Positions 17,637-25,375 of a DNA stretch of 64,000 nucleotides are shown here, one piece after another. A program made the translations under genes and the position numbers. Origin of the DNA: Candidatus Bathyarchaeota archaeon A05DMB-4 (GTDB lineage: Archaea; Thermoproteota; Bathyarchaeia; Bathyarchaeales; SOJC01); assembly GCA_019685575.1 (NCBI GenBank), contig JABFQO010000005.1, forward strand, positions 1 through 64,000, written 5' to 3'. How positions within the stretch are numbered: the first letter of the stretch is position 1; every line of letters starts with the position of its first letter. The notes beneath the pieces are model-generated. The model made no database searches. It was not told the origin of the DNA and saw only the letters and a list, made by a program, of their open reading frames with translations.

Positions 17637-18650
17637 TTAGAAGCCTGCTTTTTTGCCGATGAGTTCGATGAGTTCGGTCATGCGGCAAGAGAAGCCCCAT
17701 TCGTTGTCGTACCATGCGAGCACCTTGACTAGGTTGCCATCGACGACCATTGTTGACTGCCCATCAACTACTGCTGAGTATGTGCTGTGGTTAAAGTCGA
17801 CAGAAACCAGCGGCTCTTCCGTGTAGTCCATTATTCCCTTTAACGGTCCTTGTGCAGCGGTTTTCAATGCAGCATTCACTTCTTCTTTTGTAACACTTCT
17901 TTTCAGCACCGCTGTCAAGTCAACTATAGAGACGTTTGGCACTGGAACCCGCAGGGCGATCCCGTTCATTTTCCCTGTGAGCGCCGGTAACGTGAGCGTG
18001 GCCGCGACTGCTGCGCCTGTTGTTGTCGGTATGATGGAAAGCGCTGCGGCTCTGGCTCTGCGCATGTCGCTATGCACAAGGTCTTGGACTCTTTGGTCGT
18101 TTGTGTACGCGTGCGCGGTTGTCATCAATGCTTTTTCTATGCCGAAGTTTTCGTGGAGCACTTTGGCTACTGGGGCAACGCAGTTTGTTGTGCACGAGGC
18201 GTTGGAAAGAATATTGTGCTTTTCGGGGTCGTACTGGTCGTGGTTCACGCCGAGGACTATGGTTATGTCAGGGTTTTTTGCTGGTGCGCTAATTAGGACT
18301 TTTTTGGCGCCCGCCTTCAGGTGTGCCGCTGCTTTCTCTCTGTCCGTGAAGAGTCCAGTTGACTCGACGGCTAAGTAGACGTCTAGGTCTTTCCACGGTA
18401 ACATCGCCGGGTCTCGCTGGGAAAGCACTTTGAGGGGTTTGTCGTTGACGATGATTTCATTTTGTCCCACTTCAACTTTGAACGGTGCACGCCCATGAAC
18501 CGAGTCGTACTTCAGCAGGTGCGCCATAGTTTTTGCGTCTGCAATGTCGTTCACAGCGACGAAGTCAATGTTTGCCTTTCTTTCAGTCGCAGCTCTGAAA
18601 AGAAGTCGTCCGATCCTTCCAAAACCGTTTATCGCTACTTTTATTGCCAT
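17637..18650 (-). CDS. gap: Glyceraldehyde-3-phosphate dehydrogenase, bacterial (class I) type
   Basis: A 337-residue enzyme. The Rossmann motif is NGFGRIGR (about residues 7-14). The Asp in VAVNDIAD is the one that favours NAD over NADP. The catalytic block is SNASCTTNC with the active Cys, and TTAHAYTNDQ and WYDNEWGF complete the class I signature. Archaea normally have the unrelated-looking class II enzyme, so this gene looks bacterial in origin. GGTGAT precedes the ATG at 18650 by 7 nt, favouring it over the ATG two codons upstream. It is operonic with pgk. Confidence 0.95.
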   Translation of the reverse strand: MAIKVAINGFGRIGRLLFRAATERKANIDFVAVNDIADAKTMAHLLKYDSVHGRAPFKVEVGQNEIIVNDKPLKVLSQRDPAMLPWKDLDVYLAVESTGLFTDREKAAAHLKAGAKKVLISAPAKNPDITIVLGVNHDQYDPEKHNILSNASCTTNCVAPVAKVLHENFGIEKALMTTAHAYTNDQRVQDLVHSDMRRARAAALSIIPTTTGAAVAATLTLPALTGKMNGIALRVPVPNVSIVDLTAVLKRSVTKEEVNAALKTAAQGPLKGIMDYTEEPLVSVDFNHSTYSAVVDGQSTMVVDGNLVKVLAWYDNEWGFSCRMTELIELIGKKAGF

Positions 18651-18805
18651 TATCATATCACCATTGAAGTTTAGAGACTATGACGTTGTTGGTTAATTAA
18701 TTTTCCGCTAAAGCCATCAAAGATGTCGCTAACTGCGTTCTTATTCTATAAACAATAAATGCAAAAGAGCACAATTAAAACAATAACAAAGAATTGCCAA
18801 AAATG

Positions 18806-19408
18806 TTAGGTAAGCTTGTTTGGTTTTTTGATTAACGATTTCAGTAGACTCCTGAGCTTCTTCTCTATTTCTTGTTGTCTGGCGAATTTTTCATCAGACG
18901 CAGAAAGAATGCTTGCGTATTCCATGACCTTATCTTTAGTGAAAAGATCCAAATCCTCAAAGTCTGCAACTTTATCCGCAAACTGCTCAACGTTACAACA
19001 TTCGTCGATCTCTGCTTGCAGCTCAACCAATTTGGAAATTTTCTTGTCGTCAAATTCAATCTTGAACCCAAGTTTTATCAGAGCGTTAAGAGCCGTGGTC
19101 ATTTGTTCTTTTGCGACTTTTACGTTGGGGTAGACTTTGCCCACACTACAGTAGAAAGATTCTGCCGTGGCACGGTAGTAACTCTCGATGAGGTGGCCTA
19201 GTCGTTCTTCGCGCACTATCTCTATCATGCTTGCGTCCTGAAGTTTCTTGATGTGGTGGTACACCGCTTGTGGAGTGAGTGAGAGTTCCGCGGCTAATTG
19301 GCTCACTGTCATTTCTTTGGCGCGCAGCAGATAGATTATTTTTCGTCTCGTTTCGTCGGCTAACAGTTGAAATGCTTCGGGGTCCTTTATAATTAACATG
19401 GGTTTCAT
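18806..19408 (-). CDS. ArsR-type winged-helix regulator
   Basis: A 200-residue regulator. Residues about 8-75 form an ArsR/HTH_20-like winged helix: FQLLADETRRKIIYLL, then MTVSQLAAELSLTPQAVYHH as the HTH, then the wing around VREERLGHLIESYY. The C-terminal two thirds (about 85-200) are helical with Cys-Cys (DECCNVEQF) and no recognised ligand domain. The divergent intergenic region carries two identical 15-bp AT-rich boxes (see the operator entry), which may be its own binding sites. The target is probably itself and the small gene at 19539. Confidence 0.82.
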   Translation of the reverse strand: MKPMLIIKDPEAFQLLADETRRKIIYLLRAKEMTVSQLAAELSLTPQAVYHHIKKLQDASMIEIVREERLGHLIESYYRATAESFYCSVGKVYPNVKVAKEQMTTALNALIKLGFKIEFDDKKISKLVELQAEIDECCNVEQFADKVADFEDLDLFTKDKVMEYASILSASDEKFARQQEIEKKLRSLLKSLIKKPNKLT

Positions 19409-19455
19409 GAGTTTTTCACCTAACCAATAAGATGTTTGAATGAGTATAAAAACCT

Positions 19456-19511
19456 TTTTATTATTAAAACATAAACTTTATAAGCATCTTTGCTTTTATT
19501 ATTAAAACGTA
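19456..19511. promoter_or_regulatory. Duplicated AT-rich operator-like box in a divergent promoter
   Basis: TTTTATTATTAAAACATA (19456-19473) and TTTTATTATTAAAACGTA (19494-19511) are direct repeats 38 bp apart, differing at one base. A TATA-like ACTTTATAAG (about 19475-19484) lies between them, reading toward the small gene at 19539. A pair of equal boxes flanking a promoter between a regulator and its divergent neighbour is typical of an operator, probably for the ArsR-type protein at 18806. Confidence 0.6.
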
Positions 19512-19538
19512 TATTTGAATAGTAAAGAGGTGATTGAA

Positions 19539-19751
19539 ATGGAATGTAAACAAAAAACAACAAACCCCCGTGCTCTGTTACGCGCGTTAGGCCTGTTCAA
19601 AACCGAATCACCTTGCATCGCTTCAGAAGCTCTCGTTCCACAAACCAGCCCAATCGAGGAGATCTTTATCACTCATCAAGCTGAGGCTGAACGTGCCCGT
19701 GCACTAGGCACAATATATTACCACTCAATTCACAACACGCGAACACGATAA
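19539..19751 (+). CDS. Small hypothetical protein under the divergent promoter
   Basis: A 70-residue protein that I do not recognise, starting MECKQKTTNPRALLRALGLF. It has two Cys residues and no membrane segment. AAAGAGGTGAT ends 4-5 nt before ATG 19539, a good ribosome-binding site that decides the start. The duplicated boxes upstream suggest control by the divergent ArsR-type regulator. Confidence 0.6.
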   Translation: MECKQKTTNPRALLRALGLFKTESPCIASEALVPQTSPIEEIFITHQAEAERARALGTIYYHSIHNTRTR

Positions 19752-19821
19752 CTCCTTTCTATTTTTTTATTATCTAATTTTTAGGCAAGAAAGATGAGGA
19801 TGAATTGCGAAAAAATGGGGT

Positions 19822-20430
19822 TTAGAGGCATATTTTCTCGACGGTTAATGCCCCTTTTTGGTGTGAGAGGATGCAGCAGTTTGGGGTTTTGAGGATGACT
19901 CTGTTTTTGCTTGAAAGGAAGACTGTATCGGTTGACTTGTAGACGATGCTGGAATCTTTCGCTAAAAGAATGTCCGGTCTGTCTGTTTCATTTGGGAAAA
20001 TGAATACGTAACCGTTAACTTTGTTGTTGCATGAGCACCAGTGCGCTTTTCTGAAGAACCGTTCGCATAATTCCCGTGCTTTCGCCTTGAATTCTTGTTC
20101 ATGTGCATACCCGATTTTTGAAAGCTCTTCTTTTGTTGCCGTTTTTAGTTGTTGCTGAATTTTTTCTGCGTCGCCCAGCATTAGGAATGGTTTGTTGGTT
20201 TCTTTTTCCACTGGTTTTCCAATGGCGCCTCTTTCGGTTTCTACGATTGTGTCTAGTAGAAGTTTGCCGTTGCCTTGAAACACGTAACCCTCTAGTTTGC
20301 CGTCCCGTTCTATTGGGATGGCTAGTGTGCTCTTGTCGATTTTTACTATGCCGTTTTCTCTTTCCCACAACGTAACATCTTCGTTTGCCTTCAGAACCGT
20401 GTCGCTAAGCTCGTATTCTTTCCACATCAT
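19822..20430 (-). CDS. Hypothetical protein paired with an ArsR-type regulator
   Basis: A 202-residue protein that I do not recognise. It is predicted soluble, with a beta-rich N-terminal half (LWERENGIVKIDKSTLAIPI, GYVFQGNGKLLLDTIVE) and a C-terminal half containing a Cys pair (AHWCSCNNKVNGYVFIFP) and another near the end (KTPNCCILSH). Its start overlaps the end of the upstream regulator gene by 4 bp, so the two are co-translated and probably work together. The Cys pairs could bind a metal or be redox-active; that is inference. Confidence 0.6.
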   Translation of the reverse strand: MMWKEYELSDTVLKANEDVTLWERENGIVKIDKSTLAIPIERDGKLEGYVFQGNGKLLLDTIVETERGAIGKPVEKETNKPFLMLGDAEKIQQQLKTATKEELSKIGYAHEQEFKAKARELCERFFRKAHWCSCNNKVNGYVFIFPNETDRPDILLAKDSSIVYKSTDTVFLSSKNRVILKTPNCCILSHQKGALTVEKICL

Positions 20431-20990
20431 TCTTCATCCCTCGCCTCCACAAACTGTGTTACCCGCGTCGCCATTTTTAGAGCAGCTCTACCAGGCATTG
20501 TGATAAGATAGCGTCCTCGTACTTTCTCTTGCACTACAAGCCCGGCTTCTTCGAGCACTTTTAGATGGCTCGATAATGTGCTGGCGGTGATTTCTGAGAG
20601 TGTTTCTTGTAATTCGTTGATGTATTTTCCGCCGCTGGCGAGTTCTTTAAGTATTCTAAGCCTGTGTTCTTGGCCCAGTGCGCTCATAATTTCTGCGGCT
20701 TTAGCAAAATCGATTTTCATTTCTTCAAAAGGCTCCTTCAGTTTGAACATTCTGACGCCTCCGGGTCCGATGAAGATGGATTTTTCGAGTTCTCCGTGTA
20801 TGTTCTCGGCCACGCTTTCCAAAGTGTCTTCCACGCAACCTCGGATGTTGTTGCCGATGTCGATGTAGATGCCTCGAGGTCGTCTTCTCAGTTGGTTTTC
20901 CTCTGTTCTGAGTTGTGCCTTTAGGTTTGCAATTTCTTCTCTTAATCTTTTGATTTCTTCTTTTATTTCGTCTGACAACTTGATTGTCAT
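20427..20990 (-). CDS. ArsR-type regulator with N-terminal coiled coil
   Basis: A 187-residue protein. Residues about 1-35 form a charged coiled coil (KEEIKRLREEIANLKAQLRT). A middle segment (about 40-95) includes IYIDIGNNIRGCVEDTLESV and a Gly/Pro turn IFIGPGGVRMF. The C-terminal domain (about 95-175) is a classical ArsR winged helix: IMSALGQEHRLRILKELA, TASTLSSHLKVLEEAGLV, then the wing VRGRYLITMPG. It is first in a two-gene operon with the hypothetical protein at 19822. The middle domain may sense the signal. Confidence 0.82.
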   Translation of the reverse strand: MTIKLSDEIKEEIKRLREEIANLKAQLRTEENQLRRRPRGIYIDIGNNIRGCVEDTLESVAENIHGELEKSIFIGPGGVRMFKLKEPFEEMKIDFAKAAEIMSALGQEHRLRILKELASGGKYINELQETLSEITASTLSSHLKVLEEAGLVVQEKVRGRYLITMPGRAALKMATRVTQFVEARDEE

Positions 20991-21111
20991 CCACCTAAAT
21001 TTTATTTTTGTCTAAGCCTGTTCGATAATCATCGAATACAAAAAGACTAATATAAACTTTCCGCAAAGCGCGCATGCAGAAGATTTAGAACTGGCTATTA
21101 CCTAAAATAAA

Positions 21112-21573
21112 GTGGTTAGAAAGGTGAGTTTGGAGAAATACTGGAGGAAAAGAAATTTTGGACGAACTACTGAACCAAAAGGAGAAGTTAAAGAATTGAG
21201 CCAAGGCACGAAAGGAATTTATGTTATTCAAAGGCATCAAGCCACCCACTTGCATTGGGACTTGCGGTTGGAGATGGACGGTGTTTTGAAGAGTTGGGCG
21301 GTACCGAAAGAACCGCCTGCTGAGAAGGGCGTCAAGCGTCTCGCTGTCATGGTAGAGGACCATCCGTTGGACTATGCGACTTTTGAGGGCACGATTCCCG
21401 AAGGCGAATACGGAGCGGGAACAGTGGAAATCTGGGACAAGGGCACGTACACACTGGTTGACAGAAAACCTAACAAAATAATTTTTGAGATCAAGGGTGA
21501 ACGGTTAAAGGGAACCTACTGCCTATTACGGTTCAAAGAAGACAAAAACTGGCTACTCTTCAAAACAAAGTAA
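21112..21573 (+). CDS. Standalone DNA ligase D-type 3'-phosphoesterase
   Basis: A 153-residue protein equal to the 3'-phosphoesterase module of bacterial LigD, which trims 3'-phosphates and ribonucleotides at DNA ends before ligation. The hallmark is YVIQRHQATHLHWDLRLEMD (residues about 36-55), with the catalytic His, Asp and Arg, then KSWAVPKEPP and the PLDYATFEGTIPEGEYGAG block. Neither polymerase nor ligase domain is attached. The GTG at 21112 is the likely start; no strong ribosome-binding site is visible. The broken Lrp-like gene follows 12 bp later. Confidence 0.92.
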   Translation: MVRKVSLEKYWRKRNFGRTTEPKGEVKELSQGTKGIYVIQRHQATHLHWDLRLEMDGVLKSWAVPKEPPAEKGVKRLAVMVEDHPLDYATFEGTIPEGEYGAGTVEIWDKGTYTLVDRKPNKIIFEIKGERLKGTYCLLRFKEDKNWLLFKTK

Positions 21574-21585
21574 GGTGAAACACGG

Positions 21586-22103
21586 TTGAAAGAGGAACTG
21601 CTCCTAAAAGTGTTAAAAGAATTAATGATCAATGCACGACAAAGCGACCGAGTCATCGCCCAAAAACTGCGAGTGTCGCGCGCGCGCGCGCGCGCGCCAC
21701 AGTGACCCGTGCGAGAATAAAGTTGGAAAAGGGCTACATTGACGGCTACACGGCGATACCCAGTTTTCCCAAAATCGGCTTCGAACTTATTGCCCTAACC
21801 TTCGTGAAAACATTGCCTTCACTATCACGGGAAGAACGACGTCACGCTGGAGAGAGGGGAAGAAAATGGATACTGGAACAGCCTAACGTCGTCTTCGCTT
21901 GCCAATGCAGCGGAATGGGGTTCACCGGGTTGATGATATCGTTCCACAAAAACTACACAGACTATGTGGAGTTCATGCGAAAATGTAAAAACGAATGGAG
22001 TGATGCGGTTACGCTTCAGGAACCGGTTATGATTCACATGCGGGAAAGACAGTTGATAAAGCCCTTATCCTTCGCTTCACTTATTGAAACAGAAAAACGG
22101 TGA
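21586..22103 (+). pseudogene. Lrp/AsnC-type regulator, frameshifted in a CG tract
   Basis: A TTG-started frame with AAGGTGAAA upstream encodes LKEELLLKVLKELMINARQS and DRVIAQKLRVS, the first helices of an Lrp-type HTH. It then enters an alternating CG tract at 21677-21697 and goes out of frame. The continuing protein is in another frame from 21702: VTRARIKLEKGYIDGYTAIP, the recognition helix and linker, then an effector domain to 22103. The frames differ by 2 nt, so loss of one CG unit would restore VSRARARATVTRAR and a protein of about 172 residues. It may be a real mutation, a length-variable switch, or an assembly error. Confidence 0.75.
21677..21697. repeat. CG dinucleotide tract
   Basis: An uninterrupted alternating CG run of 21 bases lies inside the HTH region of the Lrp-like gene. 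Related regulators normally have only VSQATVTR-like sequence here, so the tract looks expanded. Its present length puts the two halves of the gene out of frame. Confidence 0.9.
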
Positions 22104-22126
22104 AAACTCCATAAACTTTATGTGGC

Positions 22127-22402
22127 CTACTTTCGCCATCTTTTAAGAGTCGGAAAGAATGCCGACGCCATCGTTTTTGCTTGTGCTTTTTGCATGCCCA
22201 TTTTTGTCGCCATAGCCTCTACTGCCCTATCTATCATCTGTTCCATTGTTGCGTCGGGGTTTGTGAATTTCCCCTTTTGAAAACAGAAGCGGCAGTAGTC
22301 TTTGTTTCTGCTTCCGTCAGCGTTTGTTCCGAAATCCTCTGGTTTTTCCATCGGCATCGCACAACTCTGGCAGAGTGGGCCTTTTGGAATCGGTAGTCCC
22401 AT
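22127..22402 (-). CDS. Putative zinc-ribbon protein (zf-ribbon_2 type)
   Basis: A 91-residue protein. Residues 12-42 carry CQSCAMPMEKPEDFGTNADG and then DYCRFCFQKGKF, giving a CxxC...CxxC zinc ribbon. This is followed by FTNPDATMEQMIDRAVEAMA, the helical part typical of this small family. The function of the family is unknown. It stands alone between the Lrp-like gene (convergent) and the GNAT gene. Confidence 0.85.
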   Translation of the reverse strand: MGLPIPKGPLCQSCAMPMEKPEDFGTNADGSRNKDYCRFCFQKGKFTNPDATMEQMIDRAVEAMATKMGMQKAQAKTMASAFFPTLKRWRK

Positions 22403-22467
22403 AATTTTTGTCCTCCTCTATCTGGTGTTGCTGTATGAGAATAAAAGCCTTGCATGAGTTTTGTATG

Positions 22468-23067
22468 TTACGTCGCTTTTTCTTCGATTACGTATCTCAT
22501 TACGGGTCGAGTTTCAGAACGGCGAAGGACTTCCTTAAAGCCCACCTTTCGGAACATTGAAACTACCCCTGTGTAGGCGAATGGTGCCGGAATTCGTTTC
22601 GCCTTAGGGTCGACGGGATAGCCTTCGACGATCTTGCCGCCGTGTTTTTTCACGTAGTCAACTGCCGCCTTCAACAATTGTATGGTTATTCCCTTGCCTC
22701 TGTATGGCTTGGTGACGAAAAAGCAGACGATCGACCATACGGGTTTGTCGTCCACACGCTTTAGAATACGAGACCTTCCCAGAGCAGAAAAAGATTCTCT
22801 CGGTGCAACTGCACACCACCCAATAGGCTCGTTTTCAGCGTAAGCGAGGATGCCGGGAACCTCGCCGGCTTCAACTATGTTTTTTAGGGCTTTTCGGTTT
22901 TCGTCGCCTCTTTGCTTCATGAATTGGCTTCGGGGCAGTCGCCACCACATGCACCAGCATCCTCCGCACGCGCCTCTGGGTCCGAACAATTTTTCTAGGT
23001 CTGTCCAGTGTTTCGGGGTTAAGGGGTGAAGTTCCAAACTTGAGATGTCTTTTTGTTTTTGTGGCAT
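22468..23067 (-). CDS. GNAT-family N-acetyltransferase
   Basis: A 199-residue acetyltransferase. The acetyl-CoA loop is FVTKPYRGKGITIQLLKAAV (around residues 113-132), containing R-G-K-G-I, preceded by the typical beta strands (PIGWCAVAPRESF). The N-terminal part has a Cys/Trp-rich segment ACGGCWCMWWRLPRSQF, which is shared by a subfamily of uncharacterised GNATs. It is the last gene of the hypE-cyclase-GNAT minus-strand run, 7 bp after the cyclase-like gene. The substrate is unknown. Confidence 0.85.
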   Translation of the reverse strand: MPQKQKDISSLELHPLTPKHWTDLEKLFGPRGACGGCWCMWWRLPRSQFMKQRGDENRKALKNIVEAGEVPGILAYAENEPIGWCAVAPRESFSALGRSRILKRVDDKPVWSIVCFFVTKPYRGKGITIQLLKAAVDYVKKHGGKIVEGYPVDPKAKRIPAPFAYTGVVSMFRKVGFKEVLRRSETRPVMRYVIEEKAT

Positions 23068-23074
23068 GCTGGCT

Positions 23075-24133
23075 TCACTTTTCTGACAGTCGTTTCAGTG
23101 TTCTTAGGGCTATTAGGGTTATCCATTTGCTGGGTTTGTTTTTCGGTTCGAGGTTGGCGTGCATTCTGCCGACGGGCGCGGTTTCGAGTAGCCATGTGCC
23201 GTCTTTTTGGCGTTTCTGCATAAGCACTTCTACGGCGTCATTTAGGCGTTCGTCACGTGTGTAGCCCAGTTTCGTGAGGATATCTAAGCCGCGGAGGATG
23301 TTGTAGCCCCAGAACCACGGAAACCCAAGTTTCAACCACGCTTGCTTAATCACTTTGTAGCCGTGATGATCCGCCTTGAAAAGCCTGTGCATAAGTACCC
23401 ATTCTGCACCTTTCTCTACTGTTTGTTTCATGGGTTTTGTTAAGTCTTGCCTTGGAAGTTCGCTGAAGGCTTCGAGCGGGCAGATGGTTCCGTAGAAGCA
23501 ACTGTGTGTGTCTCGTATGTGGGCTTTCCAGTAGGGACAGAGCCATCCGCCGTCCTTGAATTGGATTTTTACGAGCCACTCCAACGCCTTTTTGACTCTC
23601 GAGTCGTCCTTGTAGCCTGCACGAATTAGCGCGGCGCACACGTTGCCCGTCAAGCATGACATTTGCTGTTCATAAACCAGTGCCTGCGCCATTTCTGTGA
23701 TTGGTTTGGGCAGTTTCTTGCCTTTCTTCTGCTGCAGATGCTCGTATTCCTCGGTGGCGTGTTTAAGGGTGAAACTGGTGAAGCCGCCTTCTGCATGCTG
23801 GAACAGGAAGATTAACTCGCAGGCTTTCCGCATTCGGGGGTCGGTTTTGTCCACGCCGAGTTGGCTTAACGTCATAACTGTCCAGTAGGAAGCCTTGTAC
23901 TTGGGCAGATAGGGACGATGCGGAACCATCCAAGAACCATCAGGGTTTTGTTTGGCAAAAATCTTCGTTACTGTTTTAGAGTTTGGAATCGCTTTCTTTG
24001 CGGCTACGACCTCGGCGTCGTTTTCGCTTTTGTCCAGAATCTCTGCGAGAGTAAAATAGCGGATAGACGGATTACTTTCTTCAAGAAGCCAATCCACTGG
24101 GCTTTCCTTTAAAATTCGACTCCAACTTTGCAC
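23075..24133 (-). CDS. Prenyltransferase/squalene-cyclase-like alpha-barrel protein
   Basis: A 352-residue protein built of repeated helical hairpins with QW-like motifs: FAKQNPDGSWMVPHR (about residue 58-72), LVKIQFKDGGWLCPYWK (about 187-203) and LMQKRQKDGTWLLETA (about 307-322). This is the alpha6-alpha6 barrel of squalene-hopene cyclases and prenyltransferase beta subunits. I see no DxDD catalytic motif, and it is about half the size of a full cyclase, so cyclase activity is doubtful. Such proteins are common in archaea without known role. It is 15 bp downstream of hypE. Confidence 0.75.
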   Translation of the reverse strand: MQSWSRILKESPVDWLLEESNPSIRYFTLAEILDKSENDAEVVAAKKAIPNSKTVTKIFAKQNPDGSWMVPHRPYLPKYKASYWTVMTLSQLGVDKTDPRMRKACELIFLFQHAEGGFTSFTLKHATEEYEHLQQKKGKKLPKPITEMAQALVYEQQMSCLTGNVCAALIRAGYKDDSRVKKALEWLVKIQFKDGGWLCPYWKAHIRDTHSCFYGTICPLEAFSELPRQDLTKPMKQTVEKGAEWVLMHRLFKADHHGYKVIKQAWLKLGFPWFWGYNILRGLDILTKLGYTRDERLNDAVEVLMQKRQKDGTWLLETAPVGRMHANLEPKNKPSKWITLIALRTLKRLSEK

Positions 24134-24148
24134 AGGTTACACAGACTC

Positions 24149-25213
24149 CTAGCATATTCTCGGTATCGGGTCGCCGACGGGTGTTGAGATTATTCTTTTT
24201 CCGCCGACCACGGTTTGCATGGCGACTTGGCTGAACTCGTTGGTTGCTTCGCCGATGATTTGTGCGTCTTTTCCTTCTTTCGTTTTTTTCAATTGCGCCA
24301 ACACTTCGTCTGCTTTTTCTTTGACCACGCCGATTATGAGTTTGCCCTCGTTTCCGACTTCCAACGGGTCGATGCCTAGCATTTCGCAAGCGGCTTTAAC
24401 GTCTTCTCGTATCGGAATCTTGTCTTCATAAACCAAAATGCCTACGTGCGACTTCTCGCTCCACTCGTTCAACGCATTCGCCAATCCACCCCGCGTCGGG
24501 TCTTTCAAAGCCACAATCCCACCTATTTCCAGCAACTGCTGAACCAGCCTATTCAACGGTTTAACGTCTGAAACAATCCCGCTCCCGAAACTCAACCCTT
24601 CCTGCGCCGACAAAACCGCCAATCCATGATCGCCAACAGTGCCTGAAAGAATAATCTTATCGCCTGCTTGAAGGTTGCTGTCCAAAAGCCACCGACTCTT
24701 GAACGTATGCTTATACTGCTTCACAACTGCAAGATTACGTTCCAAAGCTTCAGTTCGCCGTCCAATCCCTGACACGTTCATCACACAACCGCCTAGGCTT
24801 CCTTTCTCCACAACCTTCGTGTCGCCAGTAATCACGTAAACACCCGCCTCTTCACAAGCCTCCCGCATACTCTTTAAAATACGTTCAAAATCCACCAAAG
24901 CCAAGCCCTCTTCCAAGACAAACCCGCACGTCAACGCCACTGGCTCCGCACCTAAACAAGCAATATCATTCACCGTACCTGAAACCGCCAAACGCCCAAT
25001 ATCGCCGCCGGGATAAAAGATAGGCTTCACCACGTGCGAGTCTGACTTCAAAACAATATCGTTTATCACGGCAGCATCGTCCAACGCTTCCAAACCAACC
25101 TCCGCCCCAGTCTTTTCGTTGCCCAAGTATTTGAGAATGAAATGCTTAATCAAATCATTCATAACCGCGCCGCCGGCGCCGTGCGCCATCGTCACGTAAC
25201 CCTTGCCACTCAT
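24149..25213 (-). CDS. hypE: Hydrogenase maturation protein HypE
   Basis: A 354-residue ATP-dependent dehydratase that turns the carbamoylated C-terminal Cys of HypE into thiocyanate, the donor of the CN ligands of NiFe-hydrogenase. It has the AHGAGGAVMNDLI start, the GGDIGRLAVSGTVNDIAC block, VITGDTKVVEKG, KDPTRGGLANALNEW, and the essential end PRIC with Cys as the last residue. No other hyp or hydrogenase gene is in the window. Codon endings switch sharply near 24420: the first 265 or so codons end mostly in T/G, the last 90 mostly in A/C. The sequence stays in frame and the protein is intact. Confidence 0.95.
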   Translation of the reverse strand: MSGKGYVTMAHGAGGAVMNDLIKHFILKYLGNEKTGAEVGLEALDDAAVINDIVLKSDSHVVKPIFYPGGDIGRLAVSGTVNDIACLGAEPVALTCGFVLEEGLALVDFERILKSMREACEEAGVYVITGDTKVVEKGSLGGCVMNVSGIGRRTEALERNLAVVKQYKHTFKSRWLLDSNLQAGDKIILSGTVGDHGLAVLSAQEGLSFGSGIVSDVKPLNRLVQQLLEIGGIVALKDPTRGGLANALNEWSEKSHVGILVYEDKIPIREDVKAACEMLGIDPLEVGNEGKLIIGVVKEKADEVLAQLKKTKEGKDAQIIGEATNEFSQVAMQTVVGGKRIISTPVGDPIPRIC

Positions 25214-25297
25214 GTCCCAAACACCATATTTACATTATATTTCCACGCCAATCAGCTAAACAAACCAGCGTAGAGAATAACACAGTCAATGATAGAA

Positions 25298-25310
25298 ACT
25301 ATAAATATTT
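25298..25310 (+). promoter_or_regulatory. TATA-like box of the polyferredoxin-hdrA operon
   Basis: ACTATAAATATTT is a strong archaeal TATA-like box in the divergent region with hypE. A start about 25 bp downstream would fall near 25330, which is beyond the possible ATG at 25319 and supports translation from 25376. Confidence 0.6.
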
Positions 25311-25375
25311 CCTTACATATGCCTAATATTCCAACCGCACCCCACCGTTCAACCGAAAAAGGATGGAAACGCAGA

